This document shows positions 1 through 10,104 of a stretch of 40,738 nt of DNA, one piece after another (within the stretch, counting starts at the first letter, position 1; every line of letters starts with the position of its first letter). The notes beneath the pieces are model-generated. The model searched no databases. It was not told where the DNA came from and worked only from the letters and a program-made list of their open reading frames with translations. The stretch spans positions 10,708 through 51,445 of the forward strand of contig JAHDFS010000006.1 of assembly GCA_020628035.1 (NCBI GenBank), in the 5' to 3' direction. This DNA is from Rhizobiaceae bacterium. Its GTDB lineage: Bacteria; Pseudomonadota; Alphaproteobacteria; Rhizobiales; Rhizobiaceae. The position numbers and the translations under genes were made by a program.

Positions 1-135
1 TTGTTTCATGGCCAACGCGGTTCGCGCCGTTTTCGGCAAATATTGTCGACCGATGCGGTCAAATCAGATGCTACACCTGAAGTTATTCAAACCGCATTTG
101 ATGCAATTGAATTTGAAATGACGGCCGCTGAATGA
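1..135 (+). CDS. dusA: tRNA-dihydrouridine synthase, C-terminal fragment (truncated by window edge)
   Basis: Frame 1 from base 1 reads LFHGQRGSRRFRQILSTDAVKSDATPEVIQTAFDAIEFEMTAAE*. The GLFHGQ-x-G-x-R-x-(F/W)R-x-x-L pattern is typical of the DusA C-terminus. Confidence 0.7.
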   Translation: MFHGQRGSRRFRQILSTDAVKSDATPEVIQTAFDAIEFEMTAAE

Positions 136-136
136 T

Positions 137-523
137 TTAATCAGCAGGGATCTGTTTGGGTTTACCGTTTTCGTCCAAAGCAACCATCACAATGCGGGCG
201 TCAGTTACTTTTTCAGTAATTTCAGTGAGATAGCGCTGTACCCATGCATCCACTTGCAAGGTCATCGACGTGCGCCCAACTTTGACGATATCGATATAGA
301 TCCCCAAAGTGTCGCCGATTTTAACAGGCTTTTTGAATACCATTTCTTTCACAGCTGCGGTAACCACGCGTCCATGGGCACGTTCGGCAGCTTTAATGCC
401 GCAAGCCAAATCCATTTGCGCCATCACCCAGCCACCAAAAATGTCGCCGGCTGCATTGGCATCACCTGGCATGGCCAGAGTTCGTAGGGTCAATTCACCT
501 GTGGGTGTTTCACTATCAGACAT
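137..523 (-). CDS. acyl-CoA thioesterase, YciA-like hotdog fold
   Basis: ORF of 128 aa with TLAMPGDANAAGDIFGGWVMAQMDLACG...VFKKPVKIGDTLGIY, a typical hotdog acyl-CoA hydrolase signature. Confidence 0.85.
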   Translation of the reverse strand: MSDSETPTGELTLRTLAMPGDANAAGDIFGGWVMAQMDLACGIKAAERAHGRVVTAAVKEMVFKKPVKIGDTLGIYIDIVKVGRTSMTLQVDAWVQRYLTEITEKVTDARIVMVALDENGKPKQIPAD

Positions 524-636
524 TCAAACCTCGTCGCATCTTCAGGAATTCATGGTTAATTTTAGACTCATAATTCCTTTACCTCAATCAGGCATAGTAT
601 TTGGAAATGGTCCTTGCAACAGGAGTTTTGCGTATC

Positions 637-1524
637 ATGCAGGGTTTGAAAGCAGCTCATCGTCGAAATTTGAAGCGTATTATTGCCTTTAGCACGCTGT
701 TTTGTGTTGTTTTGACATCATGTTCGCCCGAGCGCGTTTTATTACCGCCTGGGGATGTGGTTTCATCCATCACGCCAAATGCGCCGACCGCGGTATCACA
801 GCCCGCACCGGCTGGAACGCTGATTGGCCCGGTGAATGGCGGGCAAACCCCAAATGTTGCGCCTTATGACCAGGGTTATGTGAGCCCTGAAGTTCCCGAA
901 CCTGCACGTGAAAAACAACAAACGCAAGTCGCTGGGTTAATTTCCAAACCGTCCTTTTTGGGTGGACCCAATCGCGCTGAAACGGCTTGCCAACGTCAAT
1001 TGAAACGTCTTGGCGTCCGTTTTGAAGTTTTGGCTCCGATTGTCGGGAAGGGCGCTTGCGGAATTGCAGCACCTGTTAAAGTTTCCGCATTGTCTGGTGG
1101 TATTGATATTAAACCTGATGCGACACTCAATTGCCCGATGGCACTTGCCTTTGCCAAATGGGTAAAAAACGAATTGGCGAACGCTGCACGTGTTCGTTAT
1201 CTTTCTGGGATTAAATCTATCCATCAGATGTCAGCTTATTCGTGCCGCACAATTAATTCTAAAGCGGGTGCACGATTATCTGAGCATGCCCGCGGGAATG
1301 CTATTGATATCGGTAAGATCAACCTCAATAACGGCAAGACGATTGTTGTGCGACGACCAGGAATATTTGCCTTCCGCGAAAAAAGTTTGTTGCACAGTGT
1401 GCGCGCGGAAAGCTGCAAATATTTCACAACGGTGTTAGGACCAGGTAGCGATCGCTATCATAAAGATCATTTCCACTTCGATTTACGTCAGCGTAAAACC
1501 AGCTATCGACATTGTTCGCTTTAA
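637..1524 (+). CDS. extensin-like C-terminal domain family protein, putative lipoprotein
   Basis: ORF 601..1524; the ATG at 637 (MQGLKAAHRR) is a better start. Hydrophobic signal with LTSC lipobox. ETACQRQLKRLGVRFE..GACGI..PVKVSAL and HARGNAIDIG...FHFDL match the extensin-like C domain. Confidence 0.8.
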   Translation: MQGLKAAHRRNLKRIIAFSTLFCVVLTSCSPERVLLPPGDVVSSITPNAPTAVSQPAPAGTLIGPVNGGQTPNVAPYDQGYVSPEVPEPAREKQQTQVAGLISKPSFLGGPNRAETACQRQLKRLGVRFEVLAPIVGKGACGIAAPVKVSALSGGIDIKPDATLNCPMALAFAKWVKNELANAARVRYLSGIKSIHQMSAYSCRTINSKAGARLSEHARGNAIDIGKINLNNGKTIVVRRPGIFAFREKSLLHSVRAESCKYFTTVLGPGSDRYHKDHFHFDLRQRKTSYRHCSL

Positions 1525-1635
1525 ACCGGTTTTAGAGTTCGTATGACGTTTAAGGTGAGCCAGGGTAGCGCTGCCAAACAATCTGAACTATGACAGATCT
1601 TATCCGGCAATTGGGTCGGTTGGTGAAATGTCTTT

Positions 1636-2451
1636 ATGCTTTCAGTTGATCTAATCTTTTTTGCAATATTGCTGCTATTAACGGGATCTCTTGCAGGGTT
1701 CTTAGCCGGATTGTTTGGCGTTGGTGGCGGTGCTGTGCTGGTGCCGGTGTTCTTTTATGCATTCGGAATTTTGGGTATAGATGAAACTGTTATGATGCAT
1801 ATTTCAGTTGGTTCATCCTTAGCTATAATTATACCAACATCGATCCGCTCGTTTTTAGCGCATATCAAACATGATGCCGTTGATTTTGATATTGTGAAAA
1901 AATGGATCATTGCGATCCCGCTTGGTGTATTTACCGCCTCCTATATCGCTTCCATTGCTTCAGGTGATGCATTGCGATTGATATTTGCGATTATCACCTT
2001 CGTTGTTTCGCTTCGCCTGCTGCTTAATCGACCGGGGTGGATTATCGGTAAAGAAGTGCCCGGTGGGGTTTGGCGCATTATAGTTGGCTATTTTATCGGG
2101 CTGTTTTCTGCGTTGATGGGCATTGGTGGGGGCGTGTTTAACAACACTTTCATGACCCTGTTTGGCCGACCTATCCATCAAGCAGTCGCAACGTCTGCAG
2201 GCGTTGGGGTGTTGATCGCCATTCCCGGTTTATTTGGCTATATTGCAGCGGGGTTGGGACAGCCTAATCTTCCGTCTTTTTCAACTGGATATATTTATTG
2301 GCCTGCGGTGTTGTTGGTCATACCCGCAACTTTGTTCTTCGCTCCTATTGGCGCAAAGCTCGCACATAAAGCCGATAAACGTCAACTCGAAATTGCCTTC
2401 GGAATTTTCATGTTCATTGTCGCAATGCGCTTCTTTTACAGCTTTTTTTAG
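1636..2451 (+). CDS. sulfite exporter TauE/SafE family membrane protein
   Basis: Multi-TM protein with GSLAGFLAGLFGVGGGAVLVPV and a second GLFSALMGIGGGVF motif, the two-fold TauE/SafE repeat. Confidence 0.9.
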   Translation: MLSVDLIFFAILLLLTGSLAGFLAGLFGVGGGAVLVPVFFYAFGILGIDETVMMHISVGSSLAIIIPTSIRSFLAHIKHDAVDFDIVKKWIIAIPLGVFTASYIASIASGDALRLIFAIITFVVSLRLLLNRPGWIIGKEVPGGVWRIIVGYFIGLFSALMGIGGGVFNNTFMTLFGRPIHQAVATSAGVGVLIAIPGLFGYIAAGLGQPNLPSFSTGYIYWPAVLLVIPATLFFAPIGAKLAHKADKRQLEIAFGIFMFIVAMRFFYSFF

Positions 2452-2693
2452 CCGTTTTGATTTTCTTTGCGCTCGCGTGCCATGCGTTGACGCCTTGTTT
2501 CACGTCGTGGCTTTCGTTCTATCAGTTCCATGCGCTCTGGAAGGATATCCATGATTTCACGGCGCTTGGCAGGCGTGTAGTTGACCCATGCGGTGATCTC
2601 TTGTCCGGTGCGTCCGCAACCAAAACAATATCCAGTCTTCAGGTCAATTGAGCAAACAAGGTTGCAAGGTGATTCTATACTAGCCATGAGCAA
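2448..2693 (-). CDS. DUF1289 domain-containing protein
   Basis: 81 aa, IESPCNLVCSIDLKTGYCFGCGRTGQEITAW, the Cys pattern of DUF1289. Overlaps the TauE stop by 4 bp in convergent orientation. Confidence 0.85.
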   Translation of the reverse strand: MLMASIESPCNLVCSIDLKTGYCFGCGRTGQEITAWVNYTPAKRREIMDILPERMELIERKPRRETRRQRMARERKENQNG

Positions 2694-2722
2694 ATATATA
2701 GATATCGAAAACCTGATTGCAA

Positions 2723-3508
2723 TCAGAGGACAAGCGCAAATCCAATCAAAATCGCAATTTCAGACAATTGCTGGGTCGCACCTATGGTGTCTCCGGTATG
2801 ACCGTCAATTTTTTTGTCTGTCAGTTTTGTGAAATAGTAGGATATTCCGGCCGCCAAAATTATGGCTAATGCAGCTGCCAGAAACCCTGCAGATAGAATA
2901 GCCAAAATGCCCAAAACAGCCAGGCTAATCATAGTGAATTGCAAAGCCTTATCTGAAGGTTCGCCGACACTGACCGCCACGCCATCGCTTTTAGCCGATG
3001 GCAATTCAGACCAATGCCAAACCATAATGCCGCGCGAAGATGCGCTTGCTATTATAACCGCGAGGAAGGCTGAAAATGCGTTTAGATGTTCAAGGATATG
3101 GCTTAAAGCGACAACTTTGATCAATATGGAGAGCAATAAAGCAAGCGTGCCATATGTCCCAAGACGGGAGTCCTTCATAATGATCAAAATTTTATCGCGT
3201 TTTGAAGAACCCCAAAAACCGTCTGCACAGTCGGATAAACCATCTTCATGCAGTCCGCCTGTTACAAAAGTAAGGCTTGCTACCAACAAAGCTGCGATGA
3301 GCAAAACGTTTACATCTAATGCAGCAAGGATTGCCGCAACGCTTGCCATCGGAAATGCGATAAGCGCGCCAGCTATGACAAAATAACCGGATGTCTCATC
3401 CATTTTTCCGTCATCATTATGGAAAAATTCCTCAGGAACAGGGTATCGGCTTAAAAATCCGATGGCCTGTGCAACCTTATCAATGTGGATATTGACGCTC
3501 ATGATCAT
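2723..3508 (-). CDS. cobS: adenosylcobinamide-GDP ribazoletransferase (cobalamin synthase)
   Basis: FLSRYPVPEEF...FVTGGLHEDGLSDCADGFWGSSKRDKILIIMKDSRLGTYG is the CobS/CobV signature. Confidence 0.93.
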   Translation of the reverse strand: MIMSVNIHIDKVAQAIGFLSRYPVPEEFFHNDDGKMDETSGYFVIAGALIAFPMASVAAILAALDVNVLLIAALLVASLTFVTGGLHEDGLSDCADGFWGSSKRDKILIIMKDSRLGTYGTLALLLSILIKVVALSHILEHLNAFSAFLAVIIASASSRGIMVWHWSELPSAKSDGVAVSVGEPSDKALQFTMISLAVLGILAILSAGFLAAALAIILAAGISYYFTKLTDKKIDGHTGDTIGATQQLSEIAILIGFALVL

Positions 3509-3646
3509 TTCAATCTCTGTTGATCTCTAAATGCGACGATAATGTCGCGCGAGGCGGTTGTCATCACCGCACTAGACCTTTACTAGCTGTGGCAGGCAGG
3601 TTTCAAGAGATTCCTGCAACGTTGCTATACTTGTTTGGAGCTTCAT

Positions 3647-4663
3647 ATGTCAGCCAGCGGACTACCTTTTGATGATTTTCGCACATTGTTAAAAAACCTT
3701 CCGGGGCCAAATGCGCAGGCAGTGGATATGGCGCGTGAACGCGACGGTCAGTTGACCAAACCCCCAGGTGCACTAGGGCGTTTGGAAGAAATCGCTTTTT
3801 GGTTGGCAGCGTGGACAGGTCGCAAACCTGCCGTCACCCGTCCACTTGTGGCTATTTTTGCGGGCAATCATGGTGTCACCAACAAGGGTGTATCGCCATT
3901 CCCTCCATCGGTGACAGCGCAAATGGTTGAAAATTTTGCCGCCGGTGGTGCCGCGATTAATCAGATCTGCGTTGCTTATGATTTGGGTTTGAAGGTTTTT
4001 GATTTGGCTTTGGAATTACCAACGGCAGATATCACTGAAGAAGCAGCGCTTGATGAACAGGCATGCGCGGCCACAATGGCATTTGGCATGGAAGCCATTG
4101 CCGGTGGCACAGATCTTTTATGTATTGGTGAAATGGGGATTGGCAACACCACTATTGCATCAGCGATTTACTATGGCCTTTATGGGGGAACAGCTGAGGA
4201 ATGGGTTGGTCCTGGAACCGGAGCGCAAGGTGAGGGGCTTCAACGGAAAATTGATGCGGTTCAACAGGCTGTTGAATTGCACAAAGATCATTTAAATGAC
4301 CCTCTTGAATTGTTGCGCCGTTTGGGCGGCCGTGAGATTGCTGCAATGGCTGGTGCCATTCTTGCTGCTCGTGTTGAAGGTATTCCAGTCATTATTGATG
4401 GATTTGTGGCAACAGCTGCCGCAGCTGTGCTTCATGCGGCAAATCCAAAAGCGCTTGATCACTGTATGATTGGCCATGTGTCAGCAGAACCTGCGCATAT
4501 GAAAGTGATCGAGAAACTGGATAAAACACCATTATTGGCGCTTGGCATGCGGTTGGGCGAGGGCACAGGTGCCGCTCTAGCTGCTGGTATTGTTAAAGCT
4601 GCCGCGCAATGTCATTCGGGCATGGCAACATTTGAACAAGCTGGTGTGAGCGATAAAGACTAG
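3647..4663 (+). CDS. cobT: nicotinate-nucleotide--dimethylbenzimidazole phosphoribosyltransferase
   Basis: ORF 3635..4663 (ATG at 3647). LTKPPGALGRLEEIA..., IFAGNHGVTNKGVSPFP..., GEMGIGNTTIASAI, DGFVATAAAAVL. Confidence 0.95.
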   Translation: MSASGLPFDDFRTLLKNLPGPNAQAVDMARERDGQLTKPPGALGRLEEIAFWLAAWTGRKPAVTRPLVAIFAGNHGVTNKGVSPFPPSVTAQMVENFAAGGAAINQICVAYDLGLKVFDLALELPTADITEEAALDEQACAATMAFGMEAIAGGTDLLCIGEMGIGNTTIASAIYYGLYGGTAEEWVGPGTGAQGEGLQRKIDAVQQAVELHKDHLNDPLELLRRLGGREIAAMAGAILAARVEGIPVIIDGFVATAAAAVLHAANPKALDHCMIGHVSAEPAHMKVIEKLDKTPLLALGMRLGEGTGAALAAGIVKAAAQCHSGMATFEQAGVSDKD

Positions 4664-4717
4664 TTTTTCCCCCTAAATGATGTGCCGCGATTTTGAATTG
4701 GTATGCGCCGGGCCGAA

Positions 4718-6256
4718 TTAGCGGTGGTGTGACCGACGTTTTGACACATCGATGTCTGGCTGTTCCACTGGTGAGATAGATTGCATAATCCGTTTTGCTG
4801 GGAACACGCAAGTAGCTGTGGTTCCAACACGCAATTTGGACTTAAGCATGAAGTTGCCTTCGTGCTTTTTCATAATCGCTTGAACAATCGGTAGGCCTAG
4901 ACCTGTTCCTTGCTCGGCGCTTTTAATGGCGATTGAACCTTGGCCAAAGGCTGATAAAACCACCGGAATTTCTTCTTCCGCGATCCCAGTTCCATTATCT
5001 GCAACGGACAAATATTGGCCGCCACCGGCCGTCCAACCAAGTTTAATCTTAATCTCACCTTGGCTCGGTGTGAATTTAACAGCGTTTGATAACAGGTTGA
5101 GGATTACCTGGCGTATAGCCTTTTCATCGGCCCAAACCGCTGGAAGGTCACCTTCGAACATTTCAGTTAATGTGATTTGTTTGTTGCGTGCTTTAAGGGT
5201 CACCATACTCAAGCAATCAGACACAATTTCCTGCAAGGAAACTGCTTCTTCAGTAAGATCATAACGTCCAGCTTCAATACGCGATAAGTCCAAAATCTCA
5301 TTAATCAGGTTCAACAAATGCTGCCCTGATCCATGGATGTCCTCCATATATTGCACATAGGTTGGATTTTCGATCTTACCCATTACGCCGTTTTTCATGA
5401 TTTCGGAGAAGCCTAATATGGCATTGAGCGGTGTTCTTAACTCATGTGACATGGATGCAAGGAAGCGAGATTTCGCCAAATTTGCTTCTTCTGCGCGACG
5501 ACGCGCTTCGTCTGATAGTGAATTTGCCACTTCCAATTCGGCAATCAATGCATCTTTTTCAATCTGGTGTTCTAAGATGGACAAGTTTGATTGGTAAAGC
5601 TTGCGACTTAAGAGAATGAAGAATGATGCCGCGACAACCTGAAAAGCAAGATGACCAAATTCGAAGAGGGACTGGGTCAACGTCGCATAAATCGCCATTG
5701 TTATGACGACAGGTGTTAGGACGTAATAGACTGCGCCCTTGAGTGCAAAAGTTGATGTTGCGATCGTGGCAACCATGATCAATAAAACTGCGGCGTAAAA
5801 AATATAATTGCCGTCATTTTCAAGATTGTGCTGTTGCATCACGACAAAGCCCGCCCAGGCCATGCCTATGAGTGCATAACTAAAGTTGTAGCGTCTGGTC
5901 CATGATTTTTCATCGATATCCGATGGTGGAATTTTTGCAGCCTTCTGACCAAAGATCGTCAAGACGGTGTAAGACAAGGATGCCAAAATCGCCCAGATCA
6001 TCATCTGAACAGAATGTTGAAGGTAATAACTGGTCGTTGCAGTGGCGATGACGAGCAAAGGCCCAATCGCAGCACCTTGCAATACACTATTGGTATGGAA
6101 GACGATCATTTCTCGCGCATAGCTTTTTGTGATCTTGCCGCCATGCTGCAATTTTTCGCGCTTATCTTTTACAGCGTTCATCACCGCTTCATTCGGTTTG
6201 CGCTGGGTGCGATCTACGATAATTTTATCGACATTTTGGTTGTCAGTATTTGGCAT
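4718..6256 (-). CDS. membrane sensor histidine kinase (HisKA + HATPase_c)
   Basis: Several TM segments in the N-terminal half, then KSRFLASMSHELRTPLNAILGFSEIMKNG (H box), N/G1/G2 boxes NLLSNAVKFT, VADNGTGIAEEE, GTGLGLPIVQ. No PAS domain seen. Resembles PdhS/DivJ/PleC-type HisKA. Confidence 0.9.
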   Translation of the reverse strand: MPNTDNQNVDKIIVDRTQRKPNEAVMNAVKDKREKLQHGGKITKSYAREMIVFHTNSVLQGAAIGPLLVIATATTSYYLQHSVQMMIWAILASLSYTVLTIFGQKAAKIPPSDIDEKSWTRRYNFSYALIGMAWAGFVVMQQHNLENDGNYIFYAAVLLIMVATIATSTFALKGAVYYVLTPVVITMAIYATLTQSLFEFGHLAFQVVAASFFILLSRKLYQSNLSILEHQIEKDALIAELEVANSLSDEARRRAEEANLAKSRFLASMSHELRTPLNAILGFSEIMKNGVMGKIENPTYVQYMEDIHGSGQHLLNLINEILDLSRIEAGRYDLTEEAVSLQEIVSDCLSMVTLKARNKQITLTEMFEGDLPAVWADEKAIRQVILNLLSNAVKFTPSQGEIKIKLGWTAGGGQYLSVADNGTGIAEEEIPVVLSAFGQGSIAIKSAEQGTGLGLPIVQAIMKKHEGNFMLKSKLRVGTTATCVFPAKRIMQSISPVEQPDIDVSKRRSHHR

Positions 6257-6535
6257 GCTTTACTCAATAGGATTACGACACGGCCAATATGTTAGTCCAA
6301 AATGCTTAAGAACTTATTTTTGATTCTTTTTACACTGGTATATTTACTTACAATTGGTATAAAATAGCCCCATAAACAGAGTTGTTATGGGTGCGGATTT
6401 CACTTTATGTTTGTATCTCATGGATTTCGCAATTTTTTTGGGCACAATTGCGGTGTAGTCTTAGATTTAGCACTTGTTTAATCTCGACTTTTGCGTAACT
6501 TCAAAAGTCGTTGGAAAGAGTTGGTGGGTAACTAA

Positions 6536-7021
6536 ATGGATCGATTAGACCGCAAAATTTTGCGTCTGTTGCAAGAAGATTCGACATTAGCTGTCGCAGA
6601 TATAGCAAAACGAGTTGGCCTTTCTACAACACCGTGTTGGCGTCGGATTCAAAAGCTTGAAGAAGACGGTGTAATTCGTGGTCGTGTCGCGCTGCTAGAT
6701 GCAGAAAAGGTGAATGTTAAAGTTACCGTATTTGTGTCCATCCGCACCAATTCGCATAGTACAGAATGGCTCAAACGTTTCTCGGAAGTGATCATAGATT
6801 TTCCGGAAATTGTCGAGTTCTATCGCATGAGCGGCGAAGTGGATTATCTACTTCGCGTTGTTGTCCCAGATATTGCTGCTTATGATGATTTTTACAGACG
6901 TCTCATCGAACGAATTGAGATCCGTGACGTTTCAAGTGCTTTTGCAATGGAAAAAATCAAATATACGACAGAATTGCCGCTGGATTATCTACCGGTGGAA
7001 AATGGTCGTTCCACCGATTGA
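6536..7021 (+). CDS. Lrp/AsnC family transcriptional regulator
   Basis: MDRLDRKILRLLQEDSTLAVADIAKRVGLSTTPCWRRIQKLEEDGVI: AsnC-type HTH followed by a RAM-like domain. Confidence 0.95.
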   Translation: MDRLDRKILRLLQEDSTLAVADIAKRVGLSTTPCWRRIQKLEEDGVIRGRVALLDAEKVNVKVTVFVSIRTNSHSTEWLKRFSEVIIDFPEIVEFYRMSGEVDYLLRVVVPDIAAYDDFYRRLIERIEIRDVSSAFAMEKIKYTTELPLDYLPVENGRSTD

Positions 7022-7045
7022 TAATGCCATTTAAAACGTGTTGTT

Positions 7046-7927
7046 TTATTTGCTGCTGAGCTTTTCTAATCGTGCAAGCAAGGATGATGTATCCCAACGA
7101 TTGCCGCCCATAGCCTGAACATCGCTGTAGAATTGATCGACAAGTGCTGTCACTGGCAGGCTGACGCCATTTGCGTTGGCCTGATCCAACACAATGCCTA
7201 AATCTTTACGCATCCAATCAACAGCAAATCCGTGTTCATATTCTCCAGCATTCATGGTTTTGTAGCGATTTTCCATCTGCCAGGAACCAGCAGCACCTTT
7301 TGAAATTACATCGATGACTTTTTCAATATCAAGACCGGCGCTCTTGCCGAAATTAATGCCTTCAGACAAGCCCTGTACCAAGCCGGCAATGCAAATTTGA
7401 TTGACCATTTTGGTGAGCTGTCCAGCGCCAACTTCACCCATATGACCAACCATTTTCGCAAAGTTCTGGATCACAGGTTCGGCTTTTGCAAAAGTGGCTG
7501 CATCTCCGCCAACCATGACTGTGAGAACTCCATTTTCAGCACCAGCTTGTCCGCCAGAAACTGGTGCATCAACAAACCCGCAACCTTTGGCTTGCGACGC
7601 GGCAGCAAGTTCTTTTGCAACTTCGGCAGATGCGGTGGTGTTATCAATGAGAACGCTTCCTGCTTCCATAGTGCTTAAAACACCATCTTCTCCAAGTGTA
7701 ACAGCACGCAAATCATCATCATTTCCAACGCAAGTGAAGACAAAGTCTGCACCTTTGGCGGCTTCCGCAGGCGTTGGTGCTGAACTGCCACCGAATTCGG
7801 CAACCCATTTTTCAGCCTTTGCAGCGGTGCGATTATATACGCATACATCATGCCCGCCTTTTGTTTTGAGATGTCCAGCCATGGGATACCCCATAACACC
7901 TAGCCCAATGAAAGCGACTTTTGCCAT
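7046..7927 (-). CDS. NAD(P)-dependent oxidoreductase, 3-hydroxyisobutyrate dehydrogenase family
   Basis: ORF 7046..8017; the start at 7927 gives MAKVAFIGLGVMGYPMAGHLKTKG (Rossmann). FVDAPVSGGQAGAENGVLTVMVGG and KMVNQICIAGLVQGLSEG are family motifs. Confidence 0.9.
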   Translation of the reverse strand: MAKVAFIGLGVMGYPMAGHLKTKGGHDVCVYNRTAAKAEKWVAEFGGSSAPTPAEAAKGADFVFTCVGNDDDLRAVTLGEDGVLSTMEAGSVLIDNTTASAEVAKELAAASQAKGCGFVDAPVSGGQAGAENGVLTVMVGGDAATFAKAEPVIQNFAKMVGHMGEVGAGQLTKMVNQICIAGLVQGLSEGINFGKSAGLDIEKVIDVISKGAAGSWQMENRYKTMNAGEYEHGFAVDWMRKDLGIVLDQANANGVSLPVTALVDQFYSDVQAMGGNRWDTSSLLARLEKLSSK

Positions 7928-7937
7928 TTTTGTTCCT

Positions 7938-8756
7938 TTATTTAGATCTTGTGGTTTGTTTATGCGCCACGATGAGATGACCGAATATTGGTTTACCTTG
8001 TTCATGTCGGACAACAATATCTTCCGATATCAAAATTTTAAGTCCAGAGTCAGATAAAACCTTATCCAGATATTCAAGCTTATGTGCAAATCTTTGATGC
8101 GCACCGACGGTAAAACCCGTGTTGTCGAAATCCGCATCTGGAAGTGTTTCGGTTGAAAAAATAGTATGGCCATTTGTAACAAGGTTGTTCGAAATGCCTT
8201 TGATTAAGTTTTCAATATTGCCGAGATAGGGCAACACGTCACCTGCGCAAATCAAGTCCCAAGGAGCTTCGTCATTGTCATCAAGGTAATCTTCAACATC
8301 GGCGACATACAGGCTTTCATATATTTCACGATCATAGGCGATCTCAATCATATTTTCAGACAGATCAACGCCGATCATCTCGTCTGCCATGTCTTCGAGC
8401 TGAACGCCCATGAGACCAGTACCGCAACCCAGGTCGAGCACTCTTTGAAAAGGGCCTAAATTTTGGTTTTGAAGTAAACGAGCGCTCATTGCAGGAACAT
8501 CATAACCTAAATCATCCACCAGAACCTTGTCGAAAACATCAGCATGCTGATCAAATAAGGTCGCGATATAGGATTGGGGTGCCTTATCCGGCACAGCGCC
8601 CATTTTCATGCTGGCTAATCTAACGCTTGCGCCACCATGGTCGTCGGGATCGATTTTCAGGACTTCCTGATAGGAAATGGCTGCTGCTTCAAAATCGCCA
8701 GCTTTTTCGAGTGCCAAAGCTTTGTTGTAAGCTTCTGCCAGCTTTTCTTCATCCAT
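7938..8756 (-). CDS. class I SAM-dependent methyltransferase with N-terminal TPR-like segment
   Basis: N-terminal TPR-like AEAYNKALALEKAGDFEAAAISYQEVLKIDPDD, then RVLDLGCGTGLMGVQL SAM-binding motif I. Confidence 0.88.
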   Translation of the reverse strand: MDEEKLAEAYNKALALEKAGDFEAAAISYQEVLKIDPDDHGGASVRLASMKMGAVPDKAPQSYIATLFDQHADVFDKVLVDDLGYDVPAMSARLLQNQNLGPFQRVLDLGCGTGLMGVQLEDMADEMIGVDLSENMIEIAYDREIYESLYVADVEDYLDDNDEAPWDLICAGDVLPYLGNIENLIKGISNNLVTNGHTIFSTETLPDADFDNTGFTVGAHQRFAHKLEYLDKVLSDSGLKILISEDIVVRHEQGKPIFGHLIVAHKQTTRSK

Positions 8757-8786
8757 ATCAAGTACCCGTCTTCAGACTTATGAAAG

Positions 8787-10028
8787 CTAGGGAACATCGC
8801 TAATGCGTTCTGTGGCCCCGCGTTCGACTGAGATTACATATATGGTATTTGCCAGTGCGCACAAGCTTGTTGCGAGCATAAATGCAATTAAAGGGAAGGG
8901 ACCTGTCTCTGGTGTGAGAATTGACGAGGCATATGCTGCCATTGCAGAACCGCCACCGATCATGACTGCGCCGCCAAGTCCGGAGGCTGTGCCAGCAAGA
9001 TGTGGTCTCACGCTGACCATACCGGCATTTGCGTTGGGCAGAGTTAATCCATTGCCCAAACCTAAAAAGAATATTGGTCCAAAAAAGGTAAGAGCGTTTA
9101 CATATCCCATGGTGTTTAACAGCAGGGATAGTGTCAAGCCAGATGCTGATACTATACCGCCAGCCAGCATCATTCTATTAAGACCAAATTTGGTCGAATA
9201 GCGTCCGCTGGCGAGATTACCTAAGAGATATCCTGTTGATATGAAGAGGAACAAATAACCAAAAGCAACAGGCGATAATCCCAAATGTTCAGTAGCTACA
9301 TAAGCGCCACCACCCAGCAGTGAAAAATATGCTCCTGAGGTAAATGATGCTGTTAAAGTGTATCCCCAAAACCGCCGTGACTTAATGAGCTCAGGATATG
9401 ACTTAATCTGCGCCATCATGGATGATGAGGTCGCCTTATTTGTCTCTCCGAGGTCAAAATAAATGATGATGAAGCAAATCGTGCCAAGGACCACCATCAA
9501 GGCAAAGTTGGCTTCCCAGCCAATATATTGATCAAGAATGCCGCCAATCAATGGGCTGAACATTGGCACCACCATCATGCCAACAGTTACATAACCGATC
9601 ATGGATGCTGCTTTATCGGCGCTCACTAAATCTCGCACGATTGCGCGGGATAAAACGATGCCCACTGCAGAGGAGGTTTGCAGGATCCGACCGAACAAAA
9701 ATATCTCAATATTTGGGGCAATCATGCAGATGAAAGAAGCAATTGTGAAGATCGCGAATCCCACCAAAATGACCGGTCGTCTTCCATAACGGTCGGATAG
9801 AGGACCAAACACAAGTTGTAATGCACCCGTCGCAGCTAGGTAACCAGTTACCGTAAATTGCATAATTGAATATGTTGTTTGAAAATGGTCCGTCATTGAT
9901 GGTAATGATGGTAGAAGCATATTCATACTCAAAACGGATATGCTGGCAATAATCACCAAAGTGAAGATACTTGGTGGTGTGCTGCGGTCTAAAAATCGGG
10001 AGGTGTTCATAACTTGTTGTGACATCAA
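8787..10028 (-). CDS. MFS transporter, Bcr/CflA-type multidrug efflux
   Basis: 12-TM protein; MNMLLPSLPSM, GALQLVFGPLSDRYGRRPVILVGFAIF, SSAVGIVLSRAIVRDLV. Confidence 0.9.
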   Translation of the reverse strand: MMSQQVMNTSRFLDRSTPPSIFTLVIIASISVLSMNMLLPSLPSMTDHFQTTYSIMQFTVTGYLAATGALQLVFGPLSDRYGRRPVILVGFAIFTIASFICMIAPNIEIFLFGRILQTSSAVGIVLSRAIVRDLVSADKAASMIGYVTVGMMVVPMFSPLIGGILDQYIGWEANFALMVVLGTICFIIIYFDLGETNKATSSSMMAQIKSYPELIKSRRFWGYTLTASFTSGAYFSLLGGGAYVATEHLGLSPVAFGYLFLFISTGYLLGNLASGRYSTKFGLNRMMLAGGIVSASGLTLSLLLNTMGYVNALTFFGPIFFLGLGNGLTLPNANAGMVSVRPHLAGTASGLGGAVMIGGGSAMAAYASSILTPETGPFPLIAFMLATSLCALANTIYVISVERGATERISDVP

Positions 10029-10104
10029 AAAATGGCTTGTGCAAGAGCGTAAGTTGTAACTAAATAAATAATGTACCTGTTAGTAATAAAAATAAAGAAA
10101 TCTA

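Noticed and set aside
309-692. 127-aa plus-strand ORF overlapping the thioesterase and extensin-like genes
   Set aside because: Shadow ORF; both overlapped frames carry well-recognised family motifs and this one does not.
3509-3646. Possible cobalamin riboswitch between cobS and cobT
   Set aside because: The gap is about 138 bp, too short for a typical element, and I could not find a B12 box; only short hairpins are visible.
7494-8057. 187-aa plus-strand ORF
   Set aside because: Antisense to the 3-hydroxyisobutyrate-dehydrogenase-like gene; composition typical of a reverse-frame artefact.
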